Below, piece by piece: positions 10,242-19,669 of a stretch of DNA of 64,000 nt. The translations under genes and the position numbers were made by a program. This stretch comes from Hydrogenophaga sp. RAC07 (GTDB taxonomy: Bacteria; Pseudomonadota; Gammaproteobacteria; Burkholderiales; Burkholderiaceae_C): assembly GCF_001713375.1 (NCBI RefSeq), contig NZ_CP016449.1:1426001-1490000 (forward strand), written 5' to 3'. The notes beneath the pieces were generated by a model. It saw only the letters and a program-made list of their open reading frames with translations. It did not search any database and was not told where the DNA came from. The number at the start of each line of letters is the position of its first letter. The first letter of the stretch is position 1.

Positions 10242-11490
10242 GGCGGCGCGCCGGGCCGTGGCCACCTGGGCGTTGCAGTTCACGCCCCGCGTGGCGCTGG
10301 CCGACGGTGCGGTGCTCATGGAGGTGGCGGGGAGCGTGCGCCTGTTTGGCGGCAAACGCGCGTTGCGCGACCGCGTGGTGGCCGAGAGCGCCGACGTGGG
10401 TGTGACCCAGGTGGCCTGGGCGGCCAACAGCCTGGCCGCGCTGGCGCTGGCGCGCGCGGGGCTGGAGAACGGTTTCAGGCAAGCGCTGCCGCTGCTGCTC
10501 GATGCCTTGCCCATGCAGGTGTTGAGCGCGGTGCACCCGCATCTCACCACGCTCGCGCACATCGGCTGCCGCACGCTGGGCGACGTGCGCGCGTTGCCGC
10601 GGGGTGGGGTGGGGCGGCGGTTCGACAAGCACTTGCTGCAGGCGATCGACCAGGCCTACGGCGCCGAGCCCGAGGCCCATGTGTGGGTGGCGCTGCCCGA
10701 GCGGTTCGAGGAGCGGCTGGAGCTCATGGCGCGCGTGGAGCAGGCGCCGGCCCTGCTGTGGGGCGCGCGGCGTTTGCTGCTGGTCATGAGCGGCTGGCTG
10801 GCGGCGCGGCGCGCGGGTGTCACGGCCTTCACGCTGCGCTGGGCGCACGACGCCATGCGCGCACGCGACGCGGGCGAGGGCGGCGAGATCACGGTGCGCA
10901 CGGCCGAGCCCACGCGCGACACCGAACACCTCTGCCGCCTGCTGGCCGAGCACCTGGCCCATGTGCAGCTGCTCGCGCCCGTGGGCGACCTGCACCTGCT
11001 GGCCACCGACGTGCAGCCGCTGGTGGAGCGCAGCGCCTCGCTGCTGCCCGACACCGTGCGCCAGGGCGAGACGCTGCACCTGGTGCTGGAGCGCCTGGCC
11101 GCGCGCCTGGGGCCGGGGCGCGTGTTGCGCCCGGTGGTGTTGCAAGACCACCGCCAGGAATGGATGTGCCGCTGGCAGAGCGCACCCGAGCCGCTGCCGC
11201 GCAAGCCGGCACCCGACACCGGCATGCCACAACCCACCTTTGTGTTGCCCGAGCCCTTGAGGCTGCTGGTGCGCGGCAACCGGCCGATCTACCAGGGCGA
11301 GTTGCAACTGCTCGCGGGCCCGCAGCGGGTGGAGGGCGGCTGGTGGGACCGGGTGGATGGGGCGAGCAACACGCGCAACGTGGTGCGGGATTACTGGGTG
11401 GCGCTGTCGGCGAAGGCGGGGGTGTTGTGGATCTTCCAGACGCGGCTGGAAGAAACGCCCGCGTGGTATTTGCATGGACATTTCGCATGA
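10189..11490 (+). CDS. imuB: ImuB, Y-family DNA polymerase-like protein
   Basis: 433 aa. Y-family polymerase fold, with ADGAVLMEVAGSVRLFGG, the helix-hairpin-helix segment AHIGCRTLGDVRALPRGGVGRRF, and a C-terminal beta-clamp/partner-binding part ending near RDYWVALSAKAGVLWIFQTR. ImuB proteins lack the catalytic carboxylates of active Y-family polymerases and act as a hub linking DnaE2, ImuA and the beta clamp. It starts inside imuA (53-bp overlap). The N-terminus seems short for the family; the open frame continues upstream inside imuA without a better start. Confidence 0.88.
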   Translation: MLWSALLLPTAPTAPSTEAARRAVATWALQFTPRVALADGAVLMEVAGSVRLFGGKRALRDRVVAESADVGVTQVAWAANSLAALALARAGLENGFRQALPLLLDALPMQVLSAVHPHLTTLAHIGCRTLGDVRALPRGGVGRRFDKHLLQAIDQAYGAEPEAHVWVALPERFEERLELMARVEQAPALLWGARRLLLVMSGWLAARRAGVTAFTLRWAHDAMRARDAGEGGEITVRTAEPTRDTEHLCRLLAEHLAHVQLLAPVGDLHLLATDVQPLVERSASLLPDTVRQGETLHLVLERLAARLGPGRVLRPVVLQDHRQEWMCRWQSAPEPLPRKPAPDTGMPQPTFVLPEPLRLLVRGNRPIYQGELQLLAGPQRVEGGWWDRVDGASNTRNVVRDYWVALSAKAGVLWIFQTRLEETPAWYLHGHFA

Positions 11491-11493
11491 GGT

Positions 11494-11598
11494 GGGCCCC
11501 CATCCCAGCCTTCCCCCAGAGGGGGAAGGAGCAAGACGTTGCTCAGGCGTGCGTGTCTGACCCCTTCCCCCCCTGGGGGAAGGTTGGGATGGGGGCTC
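11494..11598. repeat. Inverted pair of REP-like palindromes between imuB and dnaE2
   Basis: Two arms about 26 bp long, at 11494-11519 and 11573-11598, are near-perfect reverse complements (cores CCCCCATCCCA and TGGGATGGGGG). Each also contains a short inner hairpin (TTCCCCCAGAGGGGGAA and TTCCCCCCCTGGGGGAA). The right-hand unit starts GTCTGACCCC, the same lead as the palindrome inside dnaE2 at 13996. It fills the whole gap before dnaE2. It could fold as mRNA and affect dnaE2 expression. Confidence 0.85.
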
Positions 11599-11605
11599 CC
11601 CGGCC

Positions 11606-14600
11606 ATGAAGCTGCCCGACTACGCCGAGCTGCGCTGCATCTCCAACTTCACCTTCCTGCGCGGCGCCAGCCACGCCGAAGAGCTGGTGGAGCGCGCCCA
11701 GGCGCTGGGCTACCGCGCGCTCGCGCTGGTGGACGAATGTTCCCTGGCGGGGGTGGTGCGGGCCCACGTGGCCGCCAAAAAACACGGCCTGCCGCTGCTG
11801 GTGGGCAGCCAGTTCCGGGTGCAGTGCGACACACCCTTCACCCTCATCGTGCTGGCCTGCAACCTCAACGGTTACGGCAACCTGTGCGAGTTCATCACAC
11901 ATCTGCGGCGCACGTCGCCCAAGGGCAGCTACCACCTCACGCTGGACGCCATCCGCGCCGAAGCGCTGGCCGATTGCGTGGTGATCGCCGTGCCCGATCG
12001 CGACAGCGCGCAGGACCCGATGGACACCACAGCGCGCTGGCTGCTGCAGCATTTCATCGGCCGCTGCTGGCTGGGTGTGACGCAGTTGCGCCGGCTCGAC
12101 GACGAGATGCTGCTGCACAAGCTGCGCCAGAGCAGCGCACTCACCGCCGTGCCGCTGGTGGCCGTGGGCGATGTGCACATGCACGTGCGCTCGCGCAAGC
12201 CGCTGCAGGACGTGCTCACCGCCACGCGCATCGGCCAGCCGCTGAGCGCCTGCGGCCTGGCGCTGCAGCCCAATGCCGAGCAGCACCTGCGCTCGCGCCT
12301 CACGCTGGGCCGGTGTTACCCGCCCGAGCTGCTGGCCGAAACACTCGCCGTGGCGGCGCGCTGCGCGTTTTCGCTCGACGAGCTGCGCTACCAGTACCCC
12401 AGCGAGGTGGTGCCCGAGGTGCAGACGCCGTCGTCCTGGCTGCGGCAACTGACCCTGGAGGGTGCGGCCTGGCGCTGGCCGCAGGGCACACCGCCGCGGT
12501 TCGCGAAGCAGATCGAGCACGAACTCGAACTGATCGCCGACATGCGGTACGAGCACTACTTTCTGACGGTCAACGACATCGTGACCTTCGCGCGCTCCAA
12601 AGACATCTTGTGCCAGGGGCGGGGCTCGGCGGCCAACAGCGTGGTGTGTTACTGCCTGGGCATCACCGCGGTGGACCCCGAGCGCACCAACCTCCTGTTC
12701 GAGCGTTTCATCTCGCGCGAGCGCAACGAGCCGCCCGACATCGACGTGGACTTTGAACACGAGCGGCGCGAGGAGGTCATCCAGTACCTCTACAGCAAGT
12801 ACGGCCGTGAACGCGCCGCGCTCACCGCCACCGTCATCAGTTACCGCCCGCGCAGCGCCCTGCGCGACGTAGGCAAGGCCCTGGGCTTTGCCGACGGCGC
12901 GCTCGATGTATTGAGCAAGAGCACACGCTGGTGGGACGGCCAAGCGATCGAGCCCGAGCGTTTGCTGGAAGCCGGGCTCGACCCCGAGGATCTGGCGGTG
13001 CGCCAGCTGCTGCAGCTCACCACGCAGCTCATGGGTTTTCCGCGCCACCTCTCGCAGCACACCGGCGGCTTCGTGCTCACCCAGCTGCCGCTCTCGCGCC
13101 TGGTGCCGATCGAGAACGCCAGCATGAAAGACCGCACCGTGATCGAGTGGGACAAGGACGACCTCGACGCCCTGGGCTTGCTCAAGGTGGACGTGCTGGC
13201 CCTGGGCATGCTCACCGCCATCCGCAAGGCCCTGACACTCATCAGCGCGAAGCTGGGCCGTACCGTCACGCTGCAGGACATTCCCGAAGGCGACGGGCCC
13301 ACCTACGACATGATCTGCGCCGCCGACACCGTGGGCGTGTTCCAGATCGAGAGCCGCGCGCAGATGAGCATGCTGCCGCGCCTCCAACCGCGCTGTTATT
13401 ACGACCTGGTGATCGAGGTCGCGCTGGTGCGCCCCGGCCCCATCCAGGGCGGCGCGGTGCACCCGTATCTGGACCGCCGGCAAGGCAAGCTGCCGGTGAG
13501 CTACCCGGGCCCGCGCGACGGCGCCGACCTGCGCGAAGCGCTGGGCCGCACGCTGGGCATTCCCATCTTCCAGGAGCAGTGCATGCAGATCGCGGTGTTG
13601 GCGGCGGGCTTTACACCCGGCGAGGCCGACGCCCTGCGCCGCGCCATGGCGGCGTGGAAACGCGGCGGCAACCTGCAGCAGTACGAACGCCGCCTGGTCG
13701 ACGGCATGACCGCGCGCGGCTACGAGGCCGAATTCGCCCAAAGCGTGTTTGAACAGATCAAGGGCTTTTCCAGCTACGGCTTTCCCGAGAGCCACGCCGC
13801 CAGCTTTGCGCTGCTGGTCTACGTGAGCTGCTGGATCAAGCACCACCACCCCGCCGAGTTCCTGGTGGCCATGCTCAACAGCCAGCCGCTGGGTTTCTAC
13901 ACCCCCAGCCAGCTGGTGCAGGACGCCAAGCGCCATGGGGTGGAGGTGCGGCCGGTGGACGTGGTGCACAGCGACTGGGATTGCACGCTGGAAGGGTCTG
14001 ACCCCCTCTCCCTCTGGGAGAGGGTTGGGGTGAGGGCCCGCCCGCCAACCATGCCTGTTGTCCGCCTGGGCTTGCGTCTGATCTCGGGCTTGAAGCGTGA
14101 AGCCGCCGATCGCCTGGTGAATGCGCGAGCAAAAAAACCCTTCACCACCACACAAGACCTCGCCCGCCGAGCGAACCTCGACCAACCGCAAATGAAACTG
14201 CTCGCCGCTGCTGATGCGCTGACAGGCCTGAGCGGCCACCGCCGCCAGCAGGTGTGGGACGCCGCCGCACTCCGGACCGCACCCGCGCTGATGAAGGACG
14301 CCCCGATCGACGAAGCCCCGCTGGCCCTGCCCGAAGCGCCCGAAGGCGAAGCCATCGTGTGGGACTACGACAGCCTGGGCCTGACCCTGCGCCGCCACCC
14401 GCTGGCGCTGCTGCGGCCACAACTCACGAAACGCCGGCTCATGAGCGCCGAAGAGCTGAACAAAGCCCCCAACGGCAGGCTGGTGCGCCACTGCGGCATC
14501 GTCACCCTGCGCCAGCAACCCGAGACCGCCTCGGGCGTGGTGTTCGTGAGCCTGGAAGACGAAACCGGCGTGGTGCAGGTCATCGTGTGGAAACACCTGC

Positions 14601-14758
14601 GCGAACGCCAGCGCACGGTGCTCACGCAGTCACGCCTGCTGGCGGTGCATGGCGTGTGGCAACGCGAAGGCGAAGCCAAAAACCTCATCGCCGGCCACCT
14701 GGAAGACCTCACGCCGTTGTTGCACGGGCTGTCGACGGTGAGCCGGGATTTTCATTGA
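11606..14758 (+). CDS. dnaE2: Error-prone DNA polymerase DnaE2 (ImuC)
   Basis: 1050 aa. The N-terminal PHP domain (YAELRCISNFTFLRGASHAEE) is followed by the C-family polymerase palm with PPDIDVDFEHERREE (residues about 376-390, catalytic Asp residues), finger and helix-hairpin-helix regions, and a C-terminal OB-fold (GVVFVSLEDETGVVQVIVWK). It performs error-prone synthesis across lesions with ImuA and ImuB and is induced with them from the LexA box. Unusual: residues about 797-812 (SDPLSLWERVGVRAR) are encoded by a palindromic REP-like repeat inserted in frame between CTLE and the RLGLRLISGLK motif. The frame is intact, so the protein is probably functional. Confidence 0.95.
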   Translation: MKLPDYAELRCISNFTFLRGASHAEELVERAQALGYRALALVDECSLAGVVRAHVAAKKHGLPLLVGSQFRVQCDTPFTLIVLACNLNGYGNLCEFITHLRRTSPKGSYHLTLDAIRAEALADCVVIAVPDRDSAQDPMDTTARWLLQHFIGRCWLGVTQLRRLDDEMLLHKLRQSSALTAVPLVAVGDVHMHVRSRKPLQDVLTATRIGQPLSACGLALQPNAEQHLRSRLTLGRCYPPELLAETLAVAARCAFSLDELRYQYPSEVVPEVQTPSSWLRQLTLEGAAWRWPQGTPPRFAKQIEHELELIADMRYEHYFLTVNDIVTFARSKDILCQGRGSAANSVVCYCLGITAVDPERTNLLFERFISRERNEPPDIDVDFEHERREEVIQYLYSKYGRERAALTATVISYRPRSALRDVGKALGFADGALDVLSKSTRWWDGQAIEPERLLEAGLDPEDLAVRQLLQLTTQLMGFPRHLSQHTGGFVLTQLPLSRLVPIENASMKDRTVIEWDKDDLDALGLLKVDVLALGMLTAIRKALTLISAKLGRTVTLQDIPEGDGPTYDMICAADTVGVFQIESRAQMSMLPRLQPRCYYDLVIEVALVRPGPIQGGAVHPYLDRRQGKLPVSYPGPRDGADLREALGRTLGIPIFQEQCMQIAVLAAGFTPGEADALRRAMAAWKRGGNLQQYERRLVDGMTARGYEAEFAQSVFEQIKGFSSYGFPESHAASFALLVYVSCWIKHHHPAEFLVAMLNSQPLGFYTPSQLVQDAKRHGVEVRPVDVVHSDWDCTLEGSDPLSLWERVGVRARPPTMPVVRLGLRLISGLKREAADRLVNARAKKPFTTTQDLARRANLDQPQMKLLAAADALTGLSGHRRQQVWDAAALRTAPALMKDAPIDEAPLALPEAPEGEAIVWDYDSLGLTLRRHPLALLRPQLTKRRLMSAEELNKAPNGRLVRHCGIVTLRQQPETASGVVFVSLEDETGVVQVIVWKHLRERQRTVLTQSRLLAVHGVWQREGEAKNLIAGHLEDLTPLLHGLSTVSRDFH
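13996..14035. repeat. REP-like palindromic repeat inside dnaE2
   Basis: A perfect 9-bp stem CCCTCTCCC (14004-14012) / GGGAGAGGG (14016-14024) with a TCT loop, preceded by GTCTGACCC and followed by TTGGGGTGAGGG. It is closely related to the 11556-11598 unit between imuB and dnaE2, with paired changes that keep the stem. It is translated in frame. Confidence 0.88.
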
Positions 14759-14782
14759 GGGGTGGGTGCAAACAACCGGGTG

Positions 14783-15184
14783 TCAGACAGCGCGCACCTC
14801 ATCCAGCAATTCCGGATGCCGGTCCAGCACCCTGAGCAGTTTCACCAGCGCCAGCGGTGGCTTGGTCTTGCCGTTCTCGTAGCGGGAGAACGCGTTGACC
14901 CCACCGCCAAAAATCTCGGCGGCTTCGCGCTGGTCCAGTGCGAGCTTCTTGCGCACGTTGACGATGAAGGCCGGATCCACGATGGCGGCGTTCACCTGTT
15001 TGTTGAAATCCAGCATCGCCGCGCTCAGTCGGGCGGATTCGGCAGCATTGAGAACAACCTCGTCACACGAAGGGCAGAAGTCGCCCGAGACGGCGGGGAT
15101 GGTGGTGCTTTCGCCCTTGTAGGTGTAGGACATGTCGCGGGTGTCGTGCACCAGCTTCGCGGCACCACAGTGAGGGCATTTCAT
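14783..15184 (-). CDS. mqsA: MqsA-family antitoxin
   Basis: 133 aa. The N-terminal zinc-binding half has CPHC (Cys3, Cys6) and CPSC (Cys37, Cys40). The C-terminal Xre-type helix-turn-helix contains EIFGGGVNAFSRYENGKTKP, nearly identical to E. coli MqsA, followed by LLRVLDRHPELLDEVR. MqsA neutralises the MqsR ribonuclease and represses the operon. The gene follows mqsR by 2 bp, in the unusual toxin-first order typical of mqsRA. Confidence 0.95.
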   Translation of the reverse strand: MKCPHCGAAKLVHDTRDMSYTYKGESTTIPAVSGDFCPSCDEVVLNAAESARLSAAMLDFNKQVNAAIVDPAFIVNVRKKLALDQREAAEIFGGGVNAFSRYENGKTKPPLALVKLLRVLDRHPELLDEVRAV

Positions 15185-15186
15185 GG

Positions 15187-15483
15187 TCAGAGCTCCTTGA
15201 ATGACACGATGAGCACGTCGTCAACGACGGTGAGTTTCAGATAGAGATCGCCCACCGGGGTTGACGGGCGGTACACGTCTTGCCAGATGCGGTGGTCGGC
15301 ATGCGTGGTCATGCTTTTGTGGAAGTCCTTTGATGTCAGCGACATCACCACCGCCACGATGCCGTCGAAATCCAGCCCCAGCGCCGCACCACCGGCCAGC
15401 GCAGAGAACGTGGATCTCACATGACCGGATGCAACCAGCGTCTTGACCGTCTGCAACTTGCAGTGCGGCTTGCCTTTTTCCAT
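15187..15483 (-). CDS. mqsR: MqsR-family mRNA interferase toxin
   Basis: 98 aa, the normal size for MqsR, a RelE-like endoribonuclease that cleaves mRNA at GCU/GCC. Recognisable segments are MEKGKPHCKL, the central VAVVMSLTSKDFHKSMTTHAD and the C-terminal YLKLTVVDDVLIVSFKEL. Lys, Tyr and Arg residues expected around the active site are present (K56, Y71). It is paired with mqsA directly downstream and preceded by the operator at 15509. Confidence 0.94.
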   Translation of the reverse strand: MEKGKPHCKLQTVKTLVASGHVRSTFSALAGGAALGLDFDGIVAVVMSLTSKDFHKSMTTHADHRIWQDVYRPSTPVGDLYLKLTVVDDVLIVSFKEL

Positions 15484-15508
15484 GGCTGAACCTCCCTGGC
15501 GGAAGATT

Positions 15509-15540
15509 AACCTTGTAGGTTTATTTTGGCAAGTAGGTTA
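15509..15540 (-). promoter_or_regulatory. MqsA operator upstream of mqsRA
   Basis: A perfect palindrome AACCT-TGT-AGGTT (15509-15521), 25 bp upstream of the mqsR start, has the same arms and 3-base spacer as the E. coli mqsRA operator. A second AGGTTA half-site lies at 15535-15540. This supports autorepression by MqsA. Confidence 0.85.
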
Positions 15541-15578
15541 TTGTTGTTTGTTGCTTCCAAGGAGGAGCATCGGCCGTG

Positions 15579-16061
<483 letters not shown>

Positions 16062-16103
16062 CGCGCTATTTTGCGACGATGACCCGCCGGCGGGGCAAGG
16101 TCC

Positions 16104-17873
16104 TCAGAACGATTCCCACTCGTCCGAAGCGCCGGCTTTCTCGGCCACCTTGGCCACCGGCTGTGGAGCGGGCTTGGCCAGCGCCGGCTTCTTCGGCGCC
16201 ACCGACGCCGGCTTGGCGTTGGCAACCCCAGGCTTCTTCAGCGCCGTGCTGCCCACAGCGGTGCTGACGGGCTTGTGCAGGTCGGTCGAACGGATCTGGG
16301 TGATCGAGCTTTGCGACGTGCTGTGCGCGTCCACGCGGAACACGCGCACCACTTCGGCCAGGCGGTCGGCCTGGTCGTTCATGCTCGATGCGGCCGCCGC
16401 GCTTTCTTCCACGAGCGCGGCGTTCTGCTGGGTCAGCTGGTCGAGGTTGGCCACGGCTGCGTTGATCTGGTTCACGCCGTCGGCCTGCTCGCCCGAGGCG
16501 CTGGCGATCTCGCCGATCATGTCGCGCACGCGCACCACGTTGTCGACGATCTCGCCCATGGTCTTGCCAGCCTGGTTCACCAGCTCGGTGCCGGCGGTGA
16601 CCTTGTCGACGCTGGTGCCGATGAGGATCTTGATTTCCTTGGCGGCCTGCGCGCTGCGCTGGGCCAGGTTGCGCACCTCGCCCGCCACCACCGCAAAGCC
16701 GCGGCCCTGTTCGCCCGCACGGGCCGCTTCAACAGCGGCGTTGAGCGCGAGGATGTTGGTCTGGAACGCGATGCCGTCGATGACGCCGATGATGTCGTTG
16801 ATCTTGCGCGAGGACTGGTTGATCTCTTCCATGGTCGTGATCACCTGGTGCACCACCTCGCCACCTTTTTGTGCGCTCTGGCCGGCCACGTCGGCCAACT
16901 GGTTGGCCACGCGCGCCGAGTCGGCGGACTGGCGGATCGCGCCCGACATCTGCTCCATGCTGGCGGCGGTTTGCTGCAGGTTGGAGGCGGTCTGTTCGGT
17001 GCGGGCCGAGAGGTCGTTGTTGCCGGTGGCGATTTCCTTGGCGGCCACGGTGATGTTGTCGGTGCCGCGCTTCACGTCTGCCACCACGTTGACGAGTCGG
17101 TCGCGCATGCCGAGCAGGGCGGCCGTCATGGCGCCGAACTCGTCCTTGCGGTCGTTGCGGATCTGCGCCGTGAGATCGCCGCTGGCGATCTGCTCGGCGA
17201 ACGCCATGGCTTCGCGCAGCGGGTTGCGGATGTTGCGGATCAGGAAGAACGCGCCGGCGATGATGCCGGCAACCAGTGCGCCCACCTGGATGCTTGCAAT
17301 GGTCAGGCTGGTCGAGCGCTGCTCGGTGAGCCGCTGTTGGGCTTCCACGCGGATGTCGGCCTGCATGCGGGCGAAGCCGCGCAAGGCATCGAGGTAGGGT
17401 GGCACGGCCTGGTTGAAGCGGGTGGCGATTTCTTGCGCAGCGCCGGCGGTGTCACCGGCCTTTTTCATGTCGTTGGCCACACCCAGCGAGGCCAGCACAC
17501 CCTTGCGCAGATCGGCAATCCTGGCCATCTGGGCCTTTTCGGCGTCGTTCATGTCCATGGTCTCCAGCTCTTTCTGCAGGGCGGAGATGGATGCGATGCC
17601 GGCGGGAATCAGGTCCTTGTACATCGCGGCAATGGTCGGGTCCGAACTCGCAATGGATGCCTGCACGCGCGTGACGTTGGTCTCGGTCAGGCCGGCCCAT
17701 TCGGTGGCGATGGTGGTCTTGTGGGCCAGCGCGGAGAGCACCCGCTCGGACTCGGCGTTGAGCGAGGCCGAGCGCGCGCCGGCGGTGGCCACCACGACAA
17801 ACAGGGCCACGATGATGGCGATGACACCGACCCACAGGCGGGCGCCGACAGACAGGTTGCGGAAGAGTTTCAT
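16104..17873 (-). CDS. Methyl-accepting chemotaxis protein
   Basis: 589 aa. Inner-membrane receptor: a TM helix at residues 10-30, a periplasmic four-helix-bundle sensor (about 35-185), a second TM (about 190-210), HAMP (to about 265) and a cytoplasmic signalling domain with the conserved hairpin tip containing [20 protein letters not shown]. After a Lys/Pro/Ala linker it ends with EWESF, a C-terminal pentapeptide of the NWETF type that tethers CheR/CheB. GGAG precedes the start. The ligand cannot be told. The CheW gene lies 73 bp upstream on the same strand, so they are probably one unit. Confidence 0.96.
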   Translation of the reverse strand: MKLFRNLSVGARLWVGVIAIIVALFVVVATAGARSASLNAESERVLSALAHKTTIATEWAGLTETNVTRVQASIASSDPTIAAMYKDLIPAGIASISALQKELETMDMNDAEKAQMARIADLRKGVLASLGVANDMKKAGDTAGAAQEIATRFNQAVPPYLDALRGFARMQADIRVEAQQRLTEQRSTSLTIASIQVGALVAGIIAGAFFLIRNIRNPLREAMAFAEQIASGDLTAQIRNDRKDEFGAMTAALLGMRDRLVNVVADVKRGTDNITVAAKEIATGNNDLSARTEQTASNLQQTAASMEQMSGAIRQSADSARVANQLADVAGQSAQKGGEVVHQVITTMEEINQSSRKINDIIGVIDGIAFQTNILALNAAVEAARAGEQGRGFAVVAGEVRNLAQRSAQAAKEIKILIGTSVDKVTAGTELVNQAGKTMGEIVDNVVRVRDMIGEIASASGEQADGVNQINAAVANLDQLTQQNAALVEESAAAASSMNDQADRLAEVVRVFRVDAHSTSQSSITQIRSTDLHKPVSTAVGSTALKKPGVANAKPASVAPKKPALAKPAPQPVAKVAEKAGASDEWESF

Positions 17874-17946
17874 GGTGACTCCAACAGGCGTGTTGAGCCG
17901 CGCGCGGCCTCGTGGGCTGCGTGCGGCGGAAAGCGGGGGGGAGGGG

Positions 17947-18483
17947 TTACTGAACGGAAGGGGGCTGGGTGACCAGGCCCATGTCGGCGCTGCCGATGAG
18001 GGCTTCGATGTCGGCCAGGATCAGCATGCGCTCGCCCACGCTGGCGATGCCGGTGATGAAGCCGGCGTCCAGGGTGGTGCTGATCTGCGGTGCGGCCTTG
18101 ATGTGGTCATGGCTGAGACGGATCACGTCGCTCACCGAGTCGACCACCAGGCCCACCACGCGGTCGTGCACGCTGAGCACGATCACCACGGTGAGCGCGT
18201 TGTAGTCGACCTTGGCGCAGCCCAGCTTGATGCGCATGTCGACGATCGGCACGATCACGCCGCGCAGGTTGACCACCCCCTTGATGAAGTCGGGCGCATT
18301 GGCGATGCGCGTGGGCTCCTCGTAGGAGCGGATTTCCTGCACGCTCAGGATGTCGATGCCGTATTCCTCGGCGCCCAGGCGAAAGCTCAGGAACTCACCG
18401 GCGCTGGCCAGCGCCGGCGCTCGGCCACGGGTGGCCAGATTGGGTGAGGGGATGGCGGCGGAGGGGGTGTTGAGGGCGTCCAT
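17947..18483 (-). CDS. cheW: CheW-type chemotaxis adaptor
   Basis: 178 aa from the ATG at 18483. One CheW domain: [44 protein letters not shown] and [19 protein letters not shown]. It couples the receptor array to CheA kinase. An N-terminal Pro/Ala-rich extension precedes the domain. The open frame continues upstream to a TTG at 18552 and has another ATG at 18495; no start has a strong ribosome binding site, so the N-terminus is uncertain. No cheA or cheY gene is in the window. Confidence 0.93.
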   Translation of the reverse strand: MDALNTPSAAIPSPNLATRGRAPALASAGEFLSFRLGAEEYGIDILSVQEIRSYEEPTRIANAPDFIKGVVNLRGVIVPIVDMRIKLGCAKVDYNALTVVIVLSVHDRVVGLVVDSVSDVIRLSHDHIKAAPQISTTLDAGFITGIASVGERMLILADIEALIGSADMGLVTQPPSVQ

Positions 18484-18541
18484 GGGTCCGTGCATTGGGG
18501 GTTGATATCTGCGTATCGACACCTGCCCGGGGTTCTTGAGG

Positions 18542-18570
18542 GGACTGGACAACCGGTGACAGTCCAGTCC
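18542..18570. promoter_or_regulatory. Inverted repeat in the cheW-bciA divergent region
   Basis: GGACTGGAC (18542-18550) and GTCCAGTCC (18562-18570) are perfect 9-bp arms with an 11-bp spacer, centred about 40 bp upstream of bciA. This is an operator-like arrangement; the binding protein is unknown. A hairpin in a transcript is the alternative reading. Confidence 0.55.
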
Positions 18571-18595
18571 AGGACACGCTTACTAAGATGCCACC

Positions 18596-19597
18596 ATGCC
18601 CAGCCAGAATCCCCAACGCGTTTTCATGCTCGGTGCCACCGGCACCATCGGCCAGGCCACGGTGCGCGCCCTGTTGGCCCGGGGGCATGAGGTGGTGTGT
18701 TTTGTGCGGCCGCAGGCGGGTGTGGGCGGCAGGCTGCAGGGCGGCGACATGGCGCGCCTGTTCCCGGGTGCGGTGGTGCGTGTGGGTGACGTGCAAGACC
18801 CCGTGTCGCTGGCGCGCGATGGTTTCCAGGGAGAACATTTTGACGTGCTGGTGTCGTGCCTGGCCTCGCGCACCGGTGTGCCCAGAGACGCCTGGGCCAT
18901 CGACCACCAGGCCCATGTCACTGCGCTGGATGTCGCGCGGCAGGCCGGTGTGTCGCATGTGGTGCTGCTCTCGGCCATCTGCGTGCAGAAGCCCCTGCTG
19001 GCATTTCAACGAGCCAAGCTGGCGTTCGAACAGGTGCTGGTCGATTCGGGCCTGACGTATTCCATCGTGCGGCCCACGGCGTTCTTCAAATCGCTCTCAG
19101 GGCAGATCGAGCGGGTGCGTCGGGGCAAGCCGTTTCTGGTGTTTGGCGACGGCACGGCCACGGCCTGCAAACCCATCAGCGACGACGACCTGGGCGCCTT
19201 CATTGCCGACTGCCTCACCGACGCGAGCCGCCACAACCGCGTGTTGCCCATCGGTGGACCTGGCGAGGCGATCACGCCGCGCCAGCAGGGCGAACACCTG
19301 TTTGCGCTGCTCGGTCGGCCGCCGCGCTTCAAGAGCGTGCCCGTGGGTTTGCTCGACGCGATCATTGCGGTGCTGGGCGCGGCGGGGCGCGTGGTGCCCG
19401 CCCTGGCGGACAAGGCCGAGCTGGCCCGCATCGGGCGCTACTACGCCACCGAATCCATGCTGGTGCTGGACCCCGCCACCGGGCGCTTTGATGCGGCGGC
19501 CACGCCGTCCACCGGCAGCCAGACGCTGTTCGACTTTTACGCCGACGTGGTGAACGGCACCGCCGCGCCCGAACGCGGCGATCACGCGGTGTTCTGA
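18596..19597 (+). CDS. bciA: Divinyl (proto)chlorophyllide a 8-vinyl-reductase, BciA type
   Basis: 333 aa. NAD(P)-binding extended-SDR fold with MLGATGTIGQATVRALLARG (G13-G19). The segments HVVLLSAICVQKPLLAFQRA and LTYSIVRPTAFFKSLSGQIE are characteristic of BciA/plant DVR. It reduces the C8 vinyl group of bacteriochlorophyll precursors with NADPH. It stands alone, about 3.4 kb from the carotenoid end of the photosynthesis superoperon and on the opposite strand. It is followed by a strong terminator-like hairpin at 19616. Confidence 0.93.
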   Translation: MPSQNPQRVFMLGATGTIGQATVRALLARGHEVVCFVRPQAGVGGRLQGGDMARLFPGAVVRVGDVQDPVSLARDGFQGEHFDVLVSCLASRTGVPRDAWAIDHQAHVTALDVARQAGVSHVVLLSAICVQKPLLAFQRAKLAFEQVLVDSGLTYSIVRPTAFFKSLSGQIERVRRGKPFLVFGDGTATACKPISDDDLGAFIADCLTDASRHNRVLPIGGPGEAITPRQQGEHLFALLGRPPRFKSVPVGLLDAIIAVLGAAGRVVPALADKAELARIGRYYATESMLVLDPATGRFDAAATPSTGSQTLFDFYADVVNGTAAPERGDHAVF

Positions 19598-19615
19598 GCG
19601 CCTGCGGCACAACGC

Positions 19616-19652
19616 AAAAACCCCCGAGGCCGACACGCGGCCCCGGGGGTTT
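19616..19652. terminator. Bidirectional intrinsic terminator
   Basis: AAAAACCCCCG(A)GGCCG, loop ACACG, CGGCC(C)CGGGGGTTT: a GC-rich stem flanked by A-run and T-run. It sits between the convergent ends of bciA and the DUF4148 gene, so it can serve both. Confidence 0.85.
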
Positions 19653-19669
19653 CAGAAAACGTGGGCCGA

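Noticed and set aside
11543..14596. A 1017-aa open frame opposite dnaE2
   Set aside because: Antisense shadow of dnaE2; His/Gln/Arg-rich with no recognisable domain.
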